From positions 186,001-250,000 of the forward strand of contig NZ_VTRS01000001.1 in assembly GCF_008641065.1 (NCBI RefSeq): a stretch of DNA of 64,000 bases, given 5' to 3'. This DNA comes from Rhabdaerophilum calidifontis. Its GTDB lineage: Bacteria; Pseudomonadota; Alphaproteobacteria; Rhizobiales; Beijerinckiaceae. This document shows positions 17,357 through 28,100 of this stretch, piece by piece. The number at the start of each line of letters is the position of its first letter. Within the stretch, counting starts at the first letter, position 1. The position numbers and the translations under genes are program-made. Under the pieces are notes generated by a model. The model did no database searches and had not been told where the DNA came from. It saw only the letters and a list, made by a program, of their open reading frames with translations.

Positions 17357-19084
17357 TCAGCCGTGATAGGGCACGATGCGCCAGCGGATCTCGGTCGTGC
17401 CGGAAATCGGCACGTCGAGAATGATCGCCTCGGTGCGGGCGAGGCCGGTCTCCTGCTCGAAACAGCGGCTCTCTTCGAGATGGAGCGGGAAGCCCGGTGC
17501 TTCGAACAGCCACATATCCTGACCGGGTTCGCGATGCGGCAGGCGCAGCACGACGGCATCCTGGCGCGAGAGGGGCACGGGCAGCACGCGCGGGTGCAGG
17601 TGGAAGGCCAGCGTGAAGCGGCAGGTCTCGCCGCGCTGGTCGATGTCCAGCGCCCGGTCCAGCGCGGTCAGCCCGCCGCGGGGCAGCAGCGCGAAGCGGC
17701 GTTCGAGCACGTAGCCATAGGCGGCGCGCAACCCGTCATGGCCGATCATCAGCACGTCGTGGCCCTCGATGCGCGAGCGCTCCGCTACCAGCCCCGCGCC
17801 GTTCGAGACCGGGGCGTGAAGATGGCGGCCGATGAGATCCTCCCGCGTGCCGATGGTCGCGACCGCCTGATCGTCGAGCAGCATGGTTGAATGCGCCGGA
17901 CCGCCGAGATAGCTCAGCAGCCCCGGCCCCTCCGCGGCGCGCGGAATGCCGCAATTGACGATGATCCGGTCCGTCCGGGTCGAATATTCGAAGGCGAGGG
18001 CGCCGGCGCCGGCATGGCCGCCGAAGCCGGGCGCGGGCAACACCCCGGCATCGGCGATCAGCACGCCGTTCTCGTCCTCAAGGCGCTCGAAACCGGTTTC
18101 CGGTGCGGAATCCGGCCGACCGATGCGGCTGGAGGCGAAGCGCGTCACCTCGGAGACGAGATCGCGCGGCACCAGCCCCGCGCCGTTGAACAGCGCCAGC
18201 GCGCCGTCGGGATGCTGCATCAACCGGCCGAACGCGATCAGCTTTTGCAAGGCCGCGCCGATGAATTCGGGTGCGGCGCGCTGGCGGGCGCGGTAGAGCG
18301 CCAGCAGCGGCACGAGATCGGCGGCAAGCCGGATCGCGGTGCCGGCATCGCGGTCGCGCGGGCCGCCATCGGAGGCGATCGAATCGGCGAGCGCGGCGCG
18401 GAGCAGCTTCTCGCCCTGCGCGATCGCCGCCGCCGGGCGGTTGAGCGCCAGCGCGTGGAACATCAGCGCGATGGCGGCCCTGAGCCGCAGCATGCCGATT
18501 TCCGGCGTTTCGGCCAGCACCGCGAGCATCGCGGCATCCATGGCGAGATGGCGCAGGAGCCGGCGGTAGAAGGCGAAATCGGCATTCTCGGTGATCAGCG
18601 CCGAATGCGTCGTCCAGGCGATGACCCGGCGGATGACGGCCTCCGGCAATTCCGCGTCCGGCTGCCGGCCAGCCTCGCGGCGTTCGAGCCATTGCCGCAG
18701 CAGGCGCCGGGCGCCCTCGCGCACCGGCGTGCTGCCGCTGGCCTCGAAATGACGCAGCCATTCGAAGCCGTTGAGCGCCGCGGCAAAGGCGCGGCTCGGG
18801 GCGGCGAGGTCGAGGATCGGGCGCCCGCCGGCGAGCACCGAGCGGCCGGCGAGCACGATCTGGCCGGCAAGGAAATCCGAGGCCATGCTCGGATCGGCGA
18901 GGTGAAGATGCGGCGGAACATAGAGGAAGCGGCTTGCGCCATAGCCGAGATGCCCGAACCGGCTGCGGGCACGCCGAAGGCGCAGGCGCAGCAGGGCGCG
19001 CCGCGCCCGGAACCCGAGGCTACGGCCCGGTGCCTGATTCTCCCTGGTTTCCTGAACCGGATTCACCCGCCCGCGATCTCCCAT
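17357..19084 (-). CDS. Heparinase II/III family protein
   Basis: 575 residues from an ATG with AGAAGG nine bases upstream; a TTG at 19099 would add five residues. The N-terminal half is an all-helical toroid (about 60-330). The C-terminal half is the beta-rich heparinase II/III domain, with GALAFEYSTRTDRIIVNCG, GPAHSTMLLDDQAV and HDGLRAAYGYVLERRFAL. Such orphan members are widespread between rsmB and purH in Rhizobiales, where they may act on an uronic-acid-containing polysaccharide, but their substrate is not established. No signal peptide is obvious, unusual for a polysaccharide lyase. The start lies 16 bases past the rsmB stop, so co-transcription is likely. Confidence 0.85.
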   Translation of the reverse strand: MGDRGRVNPVQETRENQAPGRSLGFRARRALLRLRLRRARSRFGHLGYGASRFLYVPPHLHLADPSMASDFLAGQIVLAGRSVLAGGRPILDLAAPSRAFAAALNGFEWLRHFEASGSTPVREGARRLLRQWLERREAGRQPDAELPEAVIRRVIAWTTHSALITENADFAFYRRLLRHLAMDAAMLAVLAETPEIGMLRLRAAIALMFHALALNRPAAAIAQGEKLLRAALADSIASDGGPRDRDAGTAIRLAADLVPLLALYRARQRAAPEFIGAALQKLIAFGRLMQHPDGALALFNGAGLVPRDLVSEVTRFASSRIGRPDSAPETGFERLEDENGVLIADAGVLPAPGFGGHAGAGALAFEYSTRTDRIIVNCGIPRAAEGPGLLSYLGGPAHSTMLLDDQAVATIGTREDLIGRHLHAPVSNGAGLVAERSRIEGHDVLMIGHDGLRAAYGYVLERRFALLPRGGLTALDRALDIDQRGETCRFTLAFHLHPRVLPVPLSRQDAVVLRLPHREPGQDMWLFEAPGFPLHLEESRCFEQETGLARTEAIILDVPISGTTEIRWRIVPYHG

Positions 19085-19099
19085 CGGCCTTCTGGACAA

Positions 19100-20446
19100 T
19101 TATTCACGACGCCGCAACCTTGCCGCGAAAAATCCATCCATGCCGCCATAGCTTGCACCATGCGACGGCAAAACACGCAGCAACCCTCCGGTGGTCACAG
19201 CGGCGGGTTCGATCCCCAATTCGCCGGGCCGGACCGGCTCGATCATGAAATCCGGCCGCTCTTCCAGGAAGCGTGCGATCTGGCGCTCGCCTTCCTCGGG
19301 TTCGAGCGAGCAGGTTGCGTAGACGAGGCGGCCGCCGGCGCGCACCAGCGTCGCGGCATGCGCAAGGAGACGTGCCTGCGCGCCGGCCAGGGTGAGAATA
19401 TCCTCCAGCCGCTTCGACCAGGCGATCTCGGGATGGCGGCGGATCGTCCCGGTGGCCGAGCATGGCGCGTCGAGCAGCACCGCGTCGAAGGGCCCGCCCG
19501 TGAATGTGCCGGCATCGGCGATCACGAGTTCCGCCTCGAGGCGCAGGCGGGCGAGGTTCTCGCGGATGCGGGTGGCGCGCATGGCGCTGCGTTCCACGGC
19601 GACGACCTGCGCGCCGGTCAGCGCAAGTTGCGCGGTCTTGCCGCCGGGCGCGGCGCAGAGATCGGCGATCCGCTGGCCCGGCTGCGCGCCGACGAGGCGG
19701 GCGGGCAGGGCGCTCGCCGCGTCCTGGACCAGGAAGGCGCCCTCGGCATAGCCGGGCAGGTCGGCGATCCGCCCCTCGCGCCGCAGCCGCACGGAGCCCG
19801 TGGGCAGCACCTCGCCGCCGGTCGCGGCTGCGAGTGCGGCGGCGGGGCCGGTCGGCGTCAGGTCGATATGCGGCGGCAGGCGATGCGCGTCGGCGATGGC
19901 GCGTACGGTTGCCTCGCCATAGGCGGCGCCCCAGCGCGCGCGCAGCCAGCCCGGCATGTCGGTGGTCAGCGTGTCGCTTGCGGCGAGGATTTCCCCGGTC
20001 TCCCCGGCGATCCGCCGCAGGACGGCGTTGACAAGCGGCGCGTAATGCATGGCGCGCGCATCGGATTTGACGAGTTCGACCGAAAGATGGACGGCGGCGT
20101 GATCCGGCACCTCCATGAACAGGATCTGCGCGGCGCCGATGAGCAGCGCCCCGTCGAGCAGTTCGATATCCGGCGGGGAACCGTCGCGCAGCCGTTCCGC
20201 CAGGGCGGCGCGGATCGTGCCCATGCGGCGGAAGGCGACGGTGGCGATGGCGCGCGCCAGCGCGGCGTCCGGCGGCTCGATGGCGGCAGCACCGGCGAAT
20301 TGCAGCGCCTCGTCGAGGCTGCGGCGCTCGCGCAGCACGCGGCGGATTGCCTCGGCCGCCACGCGCCGGGGCGCGAGGCCGGGCACCGCCATGCCGGCGG
20401 GGCGGCGGCGCCGGGGGGAGCCGGAGCGTGGATTCGCCACAATCAT
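19100..20446 (-). CDS. rsmB: 16S rRNA (cytosine-967 C5)-methyltransferase RsmB
   Basis: 448 residues. An N-terminal NusB-like RNA-binding domain (about 25-160) precedes the Sun/NOL1-type methyltransferase core with LCAAPGGKTAQLA (SAM loop), LLDAPCSATGTIRRHP (first Cys) and YATCSLEPEEGE (second, catalytic Cys). The two-cysteine arrangement is diagnostic of m5C RNA methyltransferases. GGAGG directly abuts the ATG at 20446, too close for efficient initiation; an in-frame GTG at 20440 has ideal spacing from the same GGAGG, and MAVPGL at codon 19 is another option. The start is therefore uncertain by up to about 18 residues. Confidence 0.93.
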   Translation of the reverse strand: MIVANPRSGSPRRRRPAGMAVPGLAPRRVAAEAIRRVLRERRSLDEALQFAGAAAIEPPDAALARAIATVAFRRMGTIRAALAERLRDGSPPDIELLDGALLIGAAQILFMEVPDHAAVHLSVELVKSDARAMHYAPLVNAVLRRIAGETGEILAASDTLTTDMPGWLRARWGAAYGEATVRAIADAHRLPPHIDLTPTGPAAALAAATGGEVLPTGSVRLRREGRIADLPGYAEGAFLVQDAASALPARLVGAQPGQRIADLCAAPGGKTAQLALTGAQVVAVERSAMRATRIRENLARLRLEAELVIADAGTFTGGPFDAVLLDAPCSATGTIRRHPEIAWSKRLEDILTLAGAQARLLAHAATLVRAGGRLVYATCSLEPEEGERQIARFLEERPDFMIEPVRPGELGIEPAAVTTGGLLRVLPSHGASYGGMDGFFAARLRRRE

Positions 20447-20462
20447 CCTCCGTGGAGCGGGG

Positions 20463-21188
20463 TCAGAGCCTGTCGGGCAGGTCGGCGAGCGGCGTGGAAT
20501 CGATGGCCAGCAACGCGAGGAACCCGCTCATAGCGGAAGGGAGCGGCGCCGTCACCCGGATTGGCGCGTCGCCCTTGCGCGGGCCCGGCACGACGATTCG
20601 CCAGGCGTGAAGCTGGAGCGCGCGCGACGCGGCCATGGCGCGATCCCCGCCATAGATGCGGTCCCCGGCGATCGGGAAGCCGGAGCCGGCGCAATGCACG
20701 CGGAGCTGATGCGTCCGGCCGGTCTCGGGCGCCAGCGCCAGCAGGGCGAGCCCCTCGCCGCGGCCGAGCACGCGATAGCGCGTGAGCGCCGGGTCGCCGG
20801 CGGGGTCGGCCTTCATCCACCAGGAGCGCCGGTCATGGCTCCTGCGAGCCAGCGGCAGATCGATCAGTCCGGCCTCGGCCTCCGGCGCGCCGCAGGTGAT
20901 GGCGCAATAGGTCTTGGCGATGCGCCCGGCGGCGAAGGCGGCGCCGAGCCGCCTCAGTGCGGCGCGGCTGCGGCCGAGCACGAGGCAGCCGGAGGTCTCG
21001 CGGTCGAGCCGATGCGCGAGTTGCGGGATCTCGGCGGCGCCGAAGGCGAGATCGGGCAGGAAGGCATCGAGCGTCACGCCGCCCTTCGGCCCCTTGTGCA
21101 CCGCGATTCCGGCTGGCTTGTCGAGCACCAGCATCTCGGCATCGCGATAGAGGATGCGGGCGGTGATCTCGGCGGCGGTCGGCAGCAT
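20463..21188 (-). CDS. RluA-family RNA pseudouridine synthase
   Basis: 241 residues. The catalytic motif HRLDRETSGCLVLG is at 59-72 with Asp62; LAPETGRTHQLRVHC and GDRIYGGD complete the family pattern. No N-terminal S4 domain is present, so it resembles the shorter RluA/TruC group that modifies 23S rRNA or tRNA. The exact target cannot be read from sequence. It lies 16 bases upstream of rsmB on the same strand, so two RNA-modification genes probably share a transcript. The frame is open farther upstream, but similarity begins at MLPTAAEIT. Confidence 0.9.
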   Translation of the reverse strand: MLPTAAEITARILYRDAEMLVLDKPAGIAVHKGPKGGVTLDAFLPDLAFGAAEIPQLAHRLDRETSGCLVLGRSRAALRRLGAAFAAGRIAKTYCAITCGAPEAEAGLIDLPLARRSHDRRSWWMKADPAGDPALTRYRVLGRGEGLALLALAPETGRTHQLRVHCAGSGFPIAGDRIYGGDRAMAASRALQLHAWRIVVPGPRKGDAPIRVTAPLPSAMSGFLALLAIDSTPLADLPDRL

Positions 21189-21270
21189 GGCATGGCCCCC
21201 GACGGGCTCTGGCTTTCGGTCGTCGCCCGTCCTATCTCTCCGGCAGAAACCGGGAGCGGGGTCATAGCCG

Positions 21271-21504
21271 ATGTCCGAGAAATCCGAAACCGCCGCGAGC
21301 GCTGCCGTTGCCGATCCCTCGGCGCCCCGCCGGCCGCCGAGCGCGGCGGCGCGCCGGGCGCTCGCCGAGGCTGCCGAACGGCGCGCTGCGCAGGAGGCGC
21401 GCGAGGCGGAGCTCGCGAAGACGCGCGAGATCAAGGGCCGCGGCGGCAAGGACCCGGTGCGCTACGGCGACTGGGAAGCAAAGGGGATCGCGAGCGATTT
21501 CTGA
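21271..21504 (+). CDS. DUF1674 / SDHAF4-like succinate dehydrogenase assembly factor
   Basis: 77 residues. The C-terminus IKGRGGKDPVRYGDWEAKGI followed by ASDF is the family hallmark (G-R-G-G-x-x-P-x-R-Y-G-D-W-E-x-x-G), shared with eukaryotic SDHAF4, which helps mature the flavoprotein subunit of succinate dehydrogenase. The N-terminal half is Ala/Pro/Arg-rich and probably disordered. It is divergent from the RluA-type gene. No sdh genes are in the window. Confidence 0.88.
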   Translation: MSEKSETAASAAVADPSAPRRPPSAAARRALAEAAERRAAQEAREAELAKTREIKGRGGKDPVRYGDWEAKGIASDF

Positions 21505-21525
21505 TCCGGCGGCGGCCCGGCGCGA

Positions 21526-22053
21526 TCACGCCACGACATGCACCTGCGCCCCCACCCGCACGCGCGGGTAGAGATCGAGAATGTCCTCGTCGAGCATGCG
21601 GATGCAGCCGAACGAGGCGAAGGAGCCGATCGAGGCGCGCATCGCGGCGCTTGTGCCATGGATCGCGTATTCGCCGGGATAGATCGTGAGCGCCGCCGCG
21701 CCCATCGGGTTGTTCGGCGCGCCGCCGGGGATGAAATCGGGAATCGCGGGGTTGGCGCGCTTCACCTCGGCGGGCGGCGCCCAGGCAGGGCGGATATGCT
21801 TGCCGTCGATGAGGCGCGTGCCGAACCATTGCTTGCCGGGCTTGCCGACCGCGACCGGATAGCGGATCGCGGCACCGTTCCCTTCCGCGAAATACAGCAT
21901 CCGCTGGCGGGTGGAGACCAGGATGTCGCCGGCTTCGAGCATCGCCGGGAGCATGATGCGCTCCCGCGCCTCCAGCTTCGGAGCGAGCGTGACCGCGGGC
22001 ACGAGGAGCAGCAGGGAACGGCGATCGACCAAGGCGGATTCCGATGGTTGCAC
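21526..22053 (-). CDS. L,D-transpeptidase (YkuD domain)
   Basis: 175 residues with an N-terminal signal-like segment RRSLLLLVPAVTLAP at about 11-25. The YkuD core has His132 in YAIHGT and the catalytic Cys150 and Arg152 in SFASFGCIRM. The enzyme class forms 3-3 peptidoglycan cross-links or attaches outer-membrane proteins to peptidoglycan. The position before Gly-Cys, usually His in S-H-G-C, is Phe here. PDFIPGGAPNNPMGAAAL is the typical substrate-loop segment. It is convergent with the SDHAF4-like gene. Confidence 0.9.
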   Translation of the reverse strand: MQPSESALVDRRSLLLLVPAVTLAPKLEARERIMLPAMLEAGDILVSTRQRMLYFAEGNGAAIRYPVAVGKPGKQWFGTRLIDGKHIRPAWAPPAEVKRANPAIPDFIPGGAPNNPMGAAALTIYPGEYAIHGTSAAMRASIGSFASFGCIRMLDEDILDLYPRVRVGAQVHVVA

Positions 22054-22248
22054 GTGGTTCGGGCGAAGGATCGCGGGCGGATCTCGCCAATTCCTTATCC
22101 GCGACAGGCGCGACGCGAACGCGGTTAAGAATGTGTGAGGGGGCGGATGCGCGGACGGGCTCGGATCGCATGCGACGCAGCATTCTTGCCAGCGCGGCCG
22201 CGTCGTGCATTCCTGCGCGTCCGATCCACGCGCCGGACGAGATCACCC

Positions 22249-23574
22249 GTGCAAGCCAGGCCCGTCGATATCCGCCGCGTCGAGAAGAGCCGGGCGCTGC
22301 TGCGGCTCCTGGGCGAGGCGTTCCCGCTCGGCATTCCGGTCGAACTCTGGGACGGGAGCGTCGAGATGCTCGGGCCGCACCGGCGGCACGAGCGCTTGCG
22401 GCTCCATCTGCGCGATCCCGGCTTGATCCCGAGCCTCATCCGGCGGCCGCGGCTGTCGACCCTGCTCAAGGGCTACGCCGCCGGCGCGATCGACCTTTCC
22501 GGCGGCACTTTCCTCGATGCCGCCGCCCTGCGTCCCTCGGAGAAGCCGGGCAAGGTGCTCCGGCGCATCGGCATAGCGCGCCTTGCGGGCGCTCTTCTGC
22601 CCCTCGCCTTCGCGAAGGGGATGGCGGCGGGGACGGGCTTTGACAGCCAGGGTCGCCCGCTCGCGCGCGAGGGAACCAAGCAAAACGCGGTCGATATCCC
22701 GTTCCATTACGATCTCTCGAACCAATTCTACCAGCTTTTTCTGGACGCGCGCATGGTCTATACCTGCGCCTATTTTCCCGAATGGCACGAGGATATCGAT
22801 CGGGCGCAGGCCGACAAGCTCGACATGATCTGCCGGAAACTGCGGCTCCAGCCCGGCGAGAGCCTGCTCGATATCGGCTGCGGCTGGGGCGCGCTGCTGA
22901 TCCACGCGGCGAAGCATTACGGTGTCAAAGGGCATGGTGTGACGCTCTCACCGGCGCAGATCGAGGAGGGGCGCCGCCGGGTCGAGGCGGCGGGCGTCGC
23001 GCATCTGGTGACGCTCGAACTCAAGCCCTACGAGGCGATGGAGGGGCAATTCGACAAGATCGCCTCGATCGGCATGTACGAGCATGTCGGTTTCTCGGCG
23101 CATGCGACGTATTTCGCGGCGGTCAACCGCCTGCTCAAGCCCGGCGGGCTCTATCTCCATCACGCGATCACCCGGCGCGGGCGGCGCAGCGAGAAGGCCT
23201 TCCACCGCATGCGGCCGGAATACAAGGCGATGACCGCCTACATCTTCCCGGGCGGCGAGGTCGATCATATCGGCCATTCGACGATGATGCTCGAGGCGCA
23301 TGGCTTCGAGGTGCACGATATCGAGGGCTGGCGCGCGCATTATGCCCGCACCTGTGCACTCTGGTGCCGCCGCCTTTATGCCCGCCGCGACGAAGCCGAG
23401 GCGATGATCGGCCCGGAGCGCACGCGGATCTGGCTCGCCTATCTCGCCGGGGTGAGCCTCGCCTTCTCGCGCGGCTCGCTCGCGATCTTCCAGACGCTCG
23501 CATCAAAAAAGAAGCGCGAGGGGGACGCCCTCGCGCTGAATGTTCCGCCTTCGCGGGCCGATCTCTACCGCTGA
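22249..23574 (+). CDS. cfa: Cyclopropane-fatty-acyl-phospholipid synthase
   Basis: 441 residues from the chosen GTG (MQARPVDIRRVEKSRALLRL); the frame is open to 22135, but that part is Arg-rich without family character. The N-terminal domain (about 1-140) is followed by the SAM-dependent core with LDIGCGWGALLIHAAKHYG, YEHVG and FPGGE, and Tyr/Cys/His residues of the bicarbonate-binding pocket. The enzyme adds a methylene bridge from S-adenosylmethionine to unsaturated membrane acyl chains, often in stationary phase or under acid stress. It is divergent from the L,D-transpeptidase gene and convergent with acs, with a 7-base gap. Confidence 0.93.
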   Translation: MQARPVDIRRVEKSRALLRLLGEAFPLGIPVELWDGSVEMLGPHRRHERLRLHLRDPGLIPSLIRRPRLSTLLKGYAAGAIDLSGGTFLDAAALRPSEKPGKVLRRIGIARLAGALLPLAFAKGMAAGTGFDSQGRPLAREGTKQNAVDIPFHYDLSNQFYQLFLDARMVYTCAYFPEWHEDIDRAQADKLDMICRKLRLQPGESLLDIGCGWGALLIHAAKHYGVKGHGVTLSPAQIEEGRRRVEAAGVAHLVTLELKPYEAMEGQFDKIASIGMYEHVGFSAHATYFAAVNRLLKPGGLYLHHAITRRGRRSEKAFHRMRPEYKAMTAYIFPGGEVDHIGHSTMMLEAHGFEVHDIEGWRAHYARTCALWCRRLYARRDEAEAMIGPERTRIWLAYLAGVSLAFSRGSLAIFQTLASKKKREGDALALNVPPSRADLYR

Positions 23575-23581
23575 GGCCGGC

Positions 23582-25528
<1,947 letters not shown>

Positions 25529-25754
25529 GGTCACCTCCCGCACATCCCGGCGGCCTGGGCCCGCGAGGGCCGGCCACCCCGTTTTCTGTTAGGACTTTTG
25601 TAGCGGAAAGCCGGCAGTGGCGGAAGGCGCGCCGCCTCGGCAATTGGGAGGAGGCGGGAGCGCCGCGACAGATTTCGCGCCAAGTGGAATTGATCTCCAT
25701 CATCGCGACCCTGTTCAGGAGGAAGCAGGTTTGCTCGAAACCGGAGGTGTCGCC

Positions 25755-26177
25755 ATGTCGCGCATTGCTTTGTCCGCTCTGCCGCAGGCGCCGTTTCAGG
25801 CGATCGTGGAATGGTTCAGGCGTCAGGCGCGTGCCCGGGAACTCGACGCGCTCGACGCGGAGGAATTGCGGCACATCGCCGCCGATCTGCGCGTCAGCAT
25901 CGACGACCTGCGCGACACGACGTGCCGGAGCGGGGCCGTGATCGGGCTCATGCGCCGGATGATGGCGCTGCATGGCCTCGATCCGGGACGGATCGAACGG
26001 GAATCGCCGGAACTGATGCGCGACATGACGCTCACCTGCGCGCGCTGCGCACAGGAGCGGCGTTGCGCGCATGGTCTCGCCGAGGGCATCGAGCCGTCGG
26101 AAGCCGGCGCGTTCTGCCCCAATGCCGGCACGATGGCGGCTCTGGCACGCGCGCAGCATTCTGAATGCGGCCCCTGA
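25755..26177 (+). CDS. DUF6455 family cysteine-rich protein
   Basis: 140 residues from an ATG eight bases after GGAGG. The N-terminal half is helical (EELRHIAADLRVSIDDLRD); the C-terminal half carries Cys95, Cys98, Cys104 and Cys121 in TCARCAQERRC and FCPNAGT. This C-x2-C-x5-C...C-P-N-A layout matches the alphaproteobacterial DUF6455 group and could bind a metal. Function is unknown. It is divergent from acs across a 226-base region that probably holds both promoters. Confidence 0.75.
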   Translation: MSRIALSALPQAPFQAIVEWFRRQARARELDALDAEELRHIAADLRVSIDDLRDTTCRSGAVIGLMRRMMALHGLDPGRIERESPELMRDMTLTCARCAQERRCAHGLAEGIEPSEAGAFCPNAGTMAALARAQHSECGP

Positions 26178-26633
26178 CGGACGGTCAGAAGCGTCGCACG
26201 ACGCCGACGCTGAGCCCGTAGCCGCGGAGCTTCATTTCCATATTGGTCGCCCGGGGCGATGAGGAGCCGGGGCGCAGGATTGGCGCCGCGCCGCGGCCGA
26301 TGGCCGGGCGCGCGCCCACCGGCTGCGTGGGCGCCTCGCCGGGCCCTGAACCGAAGCCGGGTTGAAACCCGCCTGCCGGGGCGCCGTGCCTGCCCGGACA
26401 AATCTCTCCCCGAGGCAGTGAAGTACAATCATTGGCGAGCGCCGCAGGAGGAACAAGCCGAAGAAGAGCGGTGCGATGCAAAACGAGACCCACATCCCGA
26501 ACCCCGACAAGCTGAATGGCTGACGACATCCGAGATCAATTATTGTCTAAGGCCTTTGAACAGGCAAATTAACTCTAGGATAGAACCCAGAAAGATGATT
26601 ACATGGACAGAATTTGTTAAATAAAATTAAGAA
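26178..26633. other. Unresolved 456-base stretch with an OMP-like end and an A/T-rich part
   Basis: No intact gene can be defended. On the minus strand a frame ends at 26185 with MEMKLRGYGLSVGVVRRF (26185-26241), alternating residues and a terminal Phe that look like the last beta-strand of an outer-membrane barrel. The sequence before it is Pro/Gly-rich without a barrel pattern. In another minus frame, from an ATG at 26495, MWVSFCIAPLFFGLFLLRRSP looks like a membrane segment. Bases 26520-26640 are strikingly A/T-rich compared with everything around them. A decayed outer-membrane-protein gene is one reading. Confidence 0.3.
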
Positions 26634-27053
26634 TTAGCCCCCTTCGCTCATCGCGAGAATTGCGTTCCATTCCGCCTCCGTCACGGGCTGCACCGAAAGC
26701 CGCATCGAGGTGACGAGGCTCATCTTCGAGAGAGCGGGGTTTGCCTTGATCTCGCGGAGGCTTACCGGGCGCTTCAGCGCGCGCAGGGCCGCAAAATCGA
26801 CGACCACCCAGGGTTCGCCCGGCGTGGCGGTGGGATCCGGATAGGCCTCGCGGATCACCTCGACGATGCCGACGATCTCGAGCCCCTCGTTCGAATGGTA
26901 GAAGAAGACCTGCTCACCCTTGCGCATCGCCATCAGGTTGAGCTTGGCGGAATGGTTGCGCACGCCGTCCCAGAACGTGCCTTGCGCGCCCGCCGCGACC
27001 TGCATCTCCCACGACCATTTGAACGGTTCGCTTTTCACGAGCCAATGCGCCAT
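26634..27053 (-). CDS. EVE domain protein
   Basis: 139 residues, essentially one EVE domain. It begins MAHWLVKSEPFKWSWE, with WDGVRNHSAKLNLMAMRKGE and FFYHSNEGLEIVGIVEV, the aromatic-cage signature. EVE domains are PUA-like and bind modified bases in DNA or RNA; the exact ligand of this housekeeping type is unsettled. It lies 17 bases downstream of gpsA on the same strand, in the tsaD-gpsA-EVE order, so it is probably the last gene of that unit. Confidence 0.93.
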   Translation of the reverse strand: MAHWLVKSEPFKWSWEMQVAAGAQGTFWDGVRNHSAKLNLMAMRKGEQVFFYHSNEGLEIVGIVEVIREAYPDPTATPGEPWVVVDFAALRALKRPVSLREIKANPALSKMSLVTSMRLSVQPVTEAEWNAILAMSEGG

Positions 27054-27070
27054 TGTGTGGCTTCTCCTTC

Positions 27071-28057
27071 CTATTCCGCCCTGAGCGGCCGGCTCATCAG
27101 TTCCCGCACCGCGTCGGGAACGGAAATGGCGCCGGCGAGCACGCGGGCAACCGCCGTCACGATCGGCATCTCCACCTGGCGGCGCGCGGCCATGTCGGCG
27201 AGGATCGCGGCGGTGAAGGCGCCCTCGGCCAGCTTGCCGGAGGGGTTGGCCGCCGCCAGCGGCTTGCCCGCCCCCAGCGCGAGGCCCAGCGCGTAATTGC
27301 GCGATTGCGGCGAGGAGGCGGTGAGCACGAGGTCGCCGAGGCCGGAAAGGCCCATCAGCGTCTCGGGCCGGGCGCCGTGGCTCGCCGCGAAGCGCCGCAA
27401 TTCGGCGAAGCCGCGCGCGATCATCGCGGCGCGGGCGCTCTCCCCGAGGCCCATCCCGGCCACGATGCCGGCGGCGATCGCCAGCACGTTCTTGGCGGCG
27501 CCGCCGATCTCGACGCCGCGGATATCGGTGGAATGGTAGACGCGGAAGCCGGGGCCGGAGAGCGCCTGGGCGATGCGTTCGGCGGTCTCGGCCTCGGCGA
27601 GCGCCAGCACGATCGCGGTCGGCAGGCCGCGCGCGACATCGGCGGCGAAGGAGGGGCCGGAGAGCACGCCGAATCGGTGCGGCCCCAGCGCATCCGCCAT
27701 GCTCTCGGTGACGAAATAGCCGGTCTCGCGCTCGATGCCCTTGGCGGCGGAGAGGATGATCGCGGTCGGCGCGACTTCGCCGCGCAGCTGCCGCGCCATC
27801 GTCCAGAGCGCCTGTGTCGGCACCGCCATCACGATCAGCGGATGCGCGGCGAGTTCGGCCAGGGCGGAAACCGGCCGGATTCCCGGTTCGAGCGCGATTC
27901 CGGGCAGGATCTCGCCGCAGGTCCGGCTGTTTGCCATCGCCTGCATCCGCGCGGCGTCGCGGCCCCAGAGCGTCACCGCCCGGCCGGCGCGGGCGAAGGC
28001 CAGCGCCAGCGCCGTGCCCCAGGCGCCGGCGCCGATGATGGCGACGCGATCCGTCAT
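27071..28057 (-). CDS. gpsA: NAD(P)-dependent glycerol-3-phosphate dehydrogenase
   Basis: 328 residues from MTDRVAIIGAGAWGTALA, with GGGAGG upstream. The dinucleotide-binding loop G-A-G-A-W-G is at 9-14, SAAKGIE and SGPSFAADVARG are family blocks, and the catalytic Lys is in GGAAKNVLAIAAGI, followed by NPSGKLAEGAFTA near the end. It reduces dihydroxyacetone phosphate to sn-glycerol-3-phosphate for phospholipid synthesis. It is 43 bases downstream of tsaD, likely co-transcribed. Confidence 0.97.
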   Translation of the reverse strand: MTDRVAIIGAGAWGTALALAFARAGRAVTLWGRDAARMQAMANSRTCGEILPGIALEPGIRPVSALAELAAHPLIVMAVPTQALWTMARQLRGEVAPTAIILSAAKGIERETGYFVTESMADALGPHRFGVLSGPSFAADVARGLPTAIVLALAEAETAERIAQALSGPGFRVYHSTDIRGVEIGGAAKNVLAIAAGIVAGMGLGESARAAMIARGFAELRRFAASHGARPETLMGLSGLGDLVLTASSPQSRNYALGLALGAGKPLAAANPSGKLAEGAFTAAILADMAARRQVEMPIVTAVARVLAGAISVPDAVRELMSRPLRAE

Positions 28058-28100
28058 GCCACGCCGCCTCCCGGCAGATCCACCGCGCTGCCCCGCATGG

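Noticed and set aside
19195-19230. GGGTTCGATCCCC resembling a tRNA T-arm
   Set aside because: It lies inside rsmB coding sequence and no acceptor, D or anticodon arms can be built around it.
26259-26624. Plus-strand 121-residue frame into the A/T-rich patch
   Set aside because: No start signal, no family character and abrupt change of composition within it.
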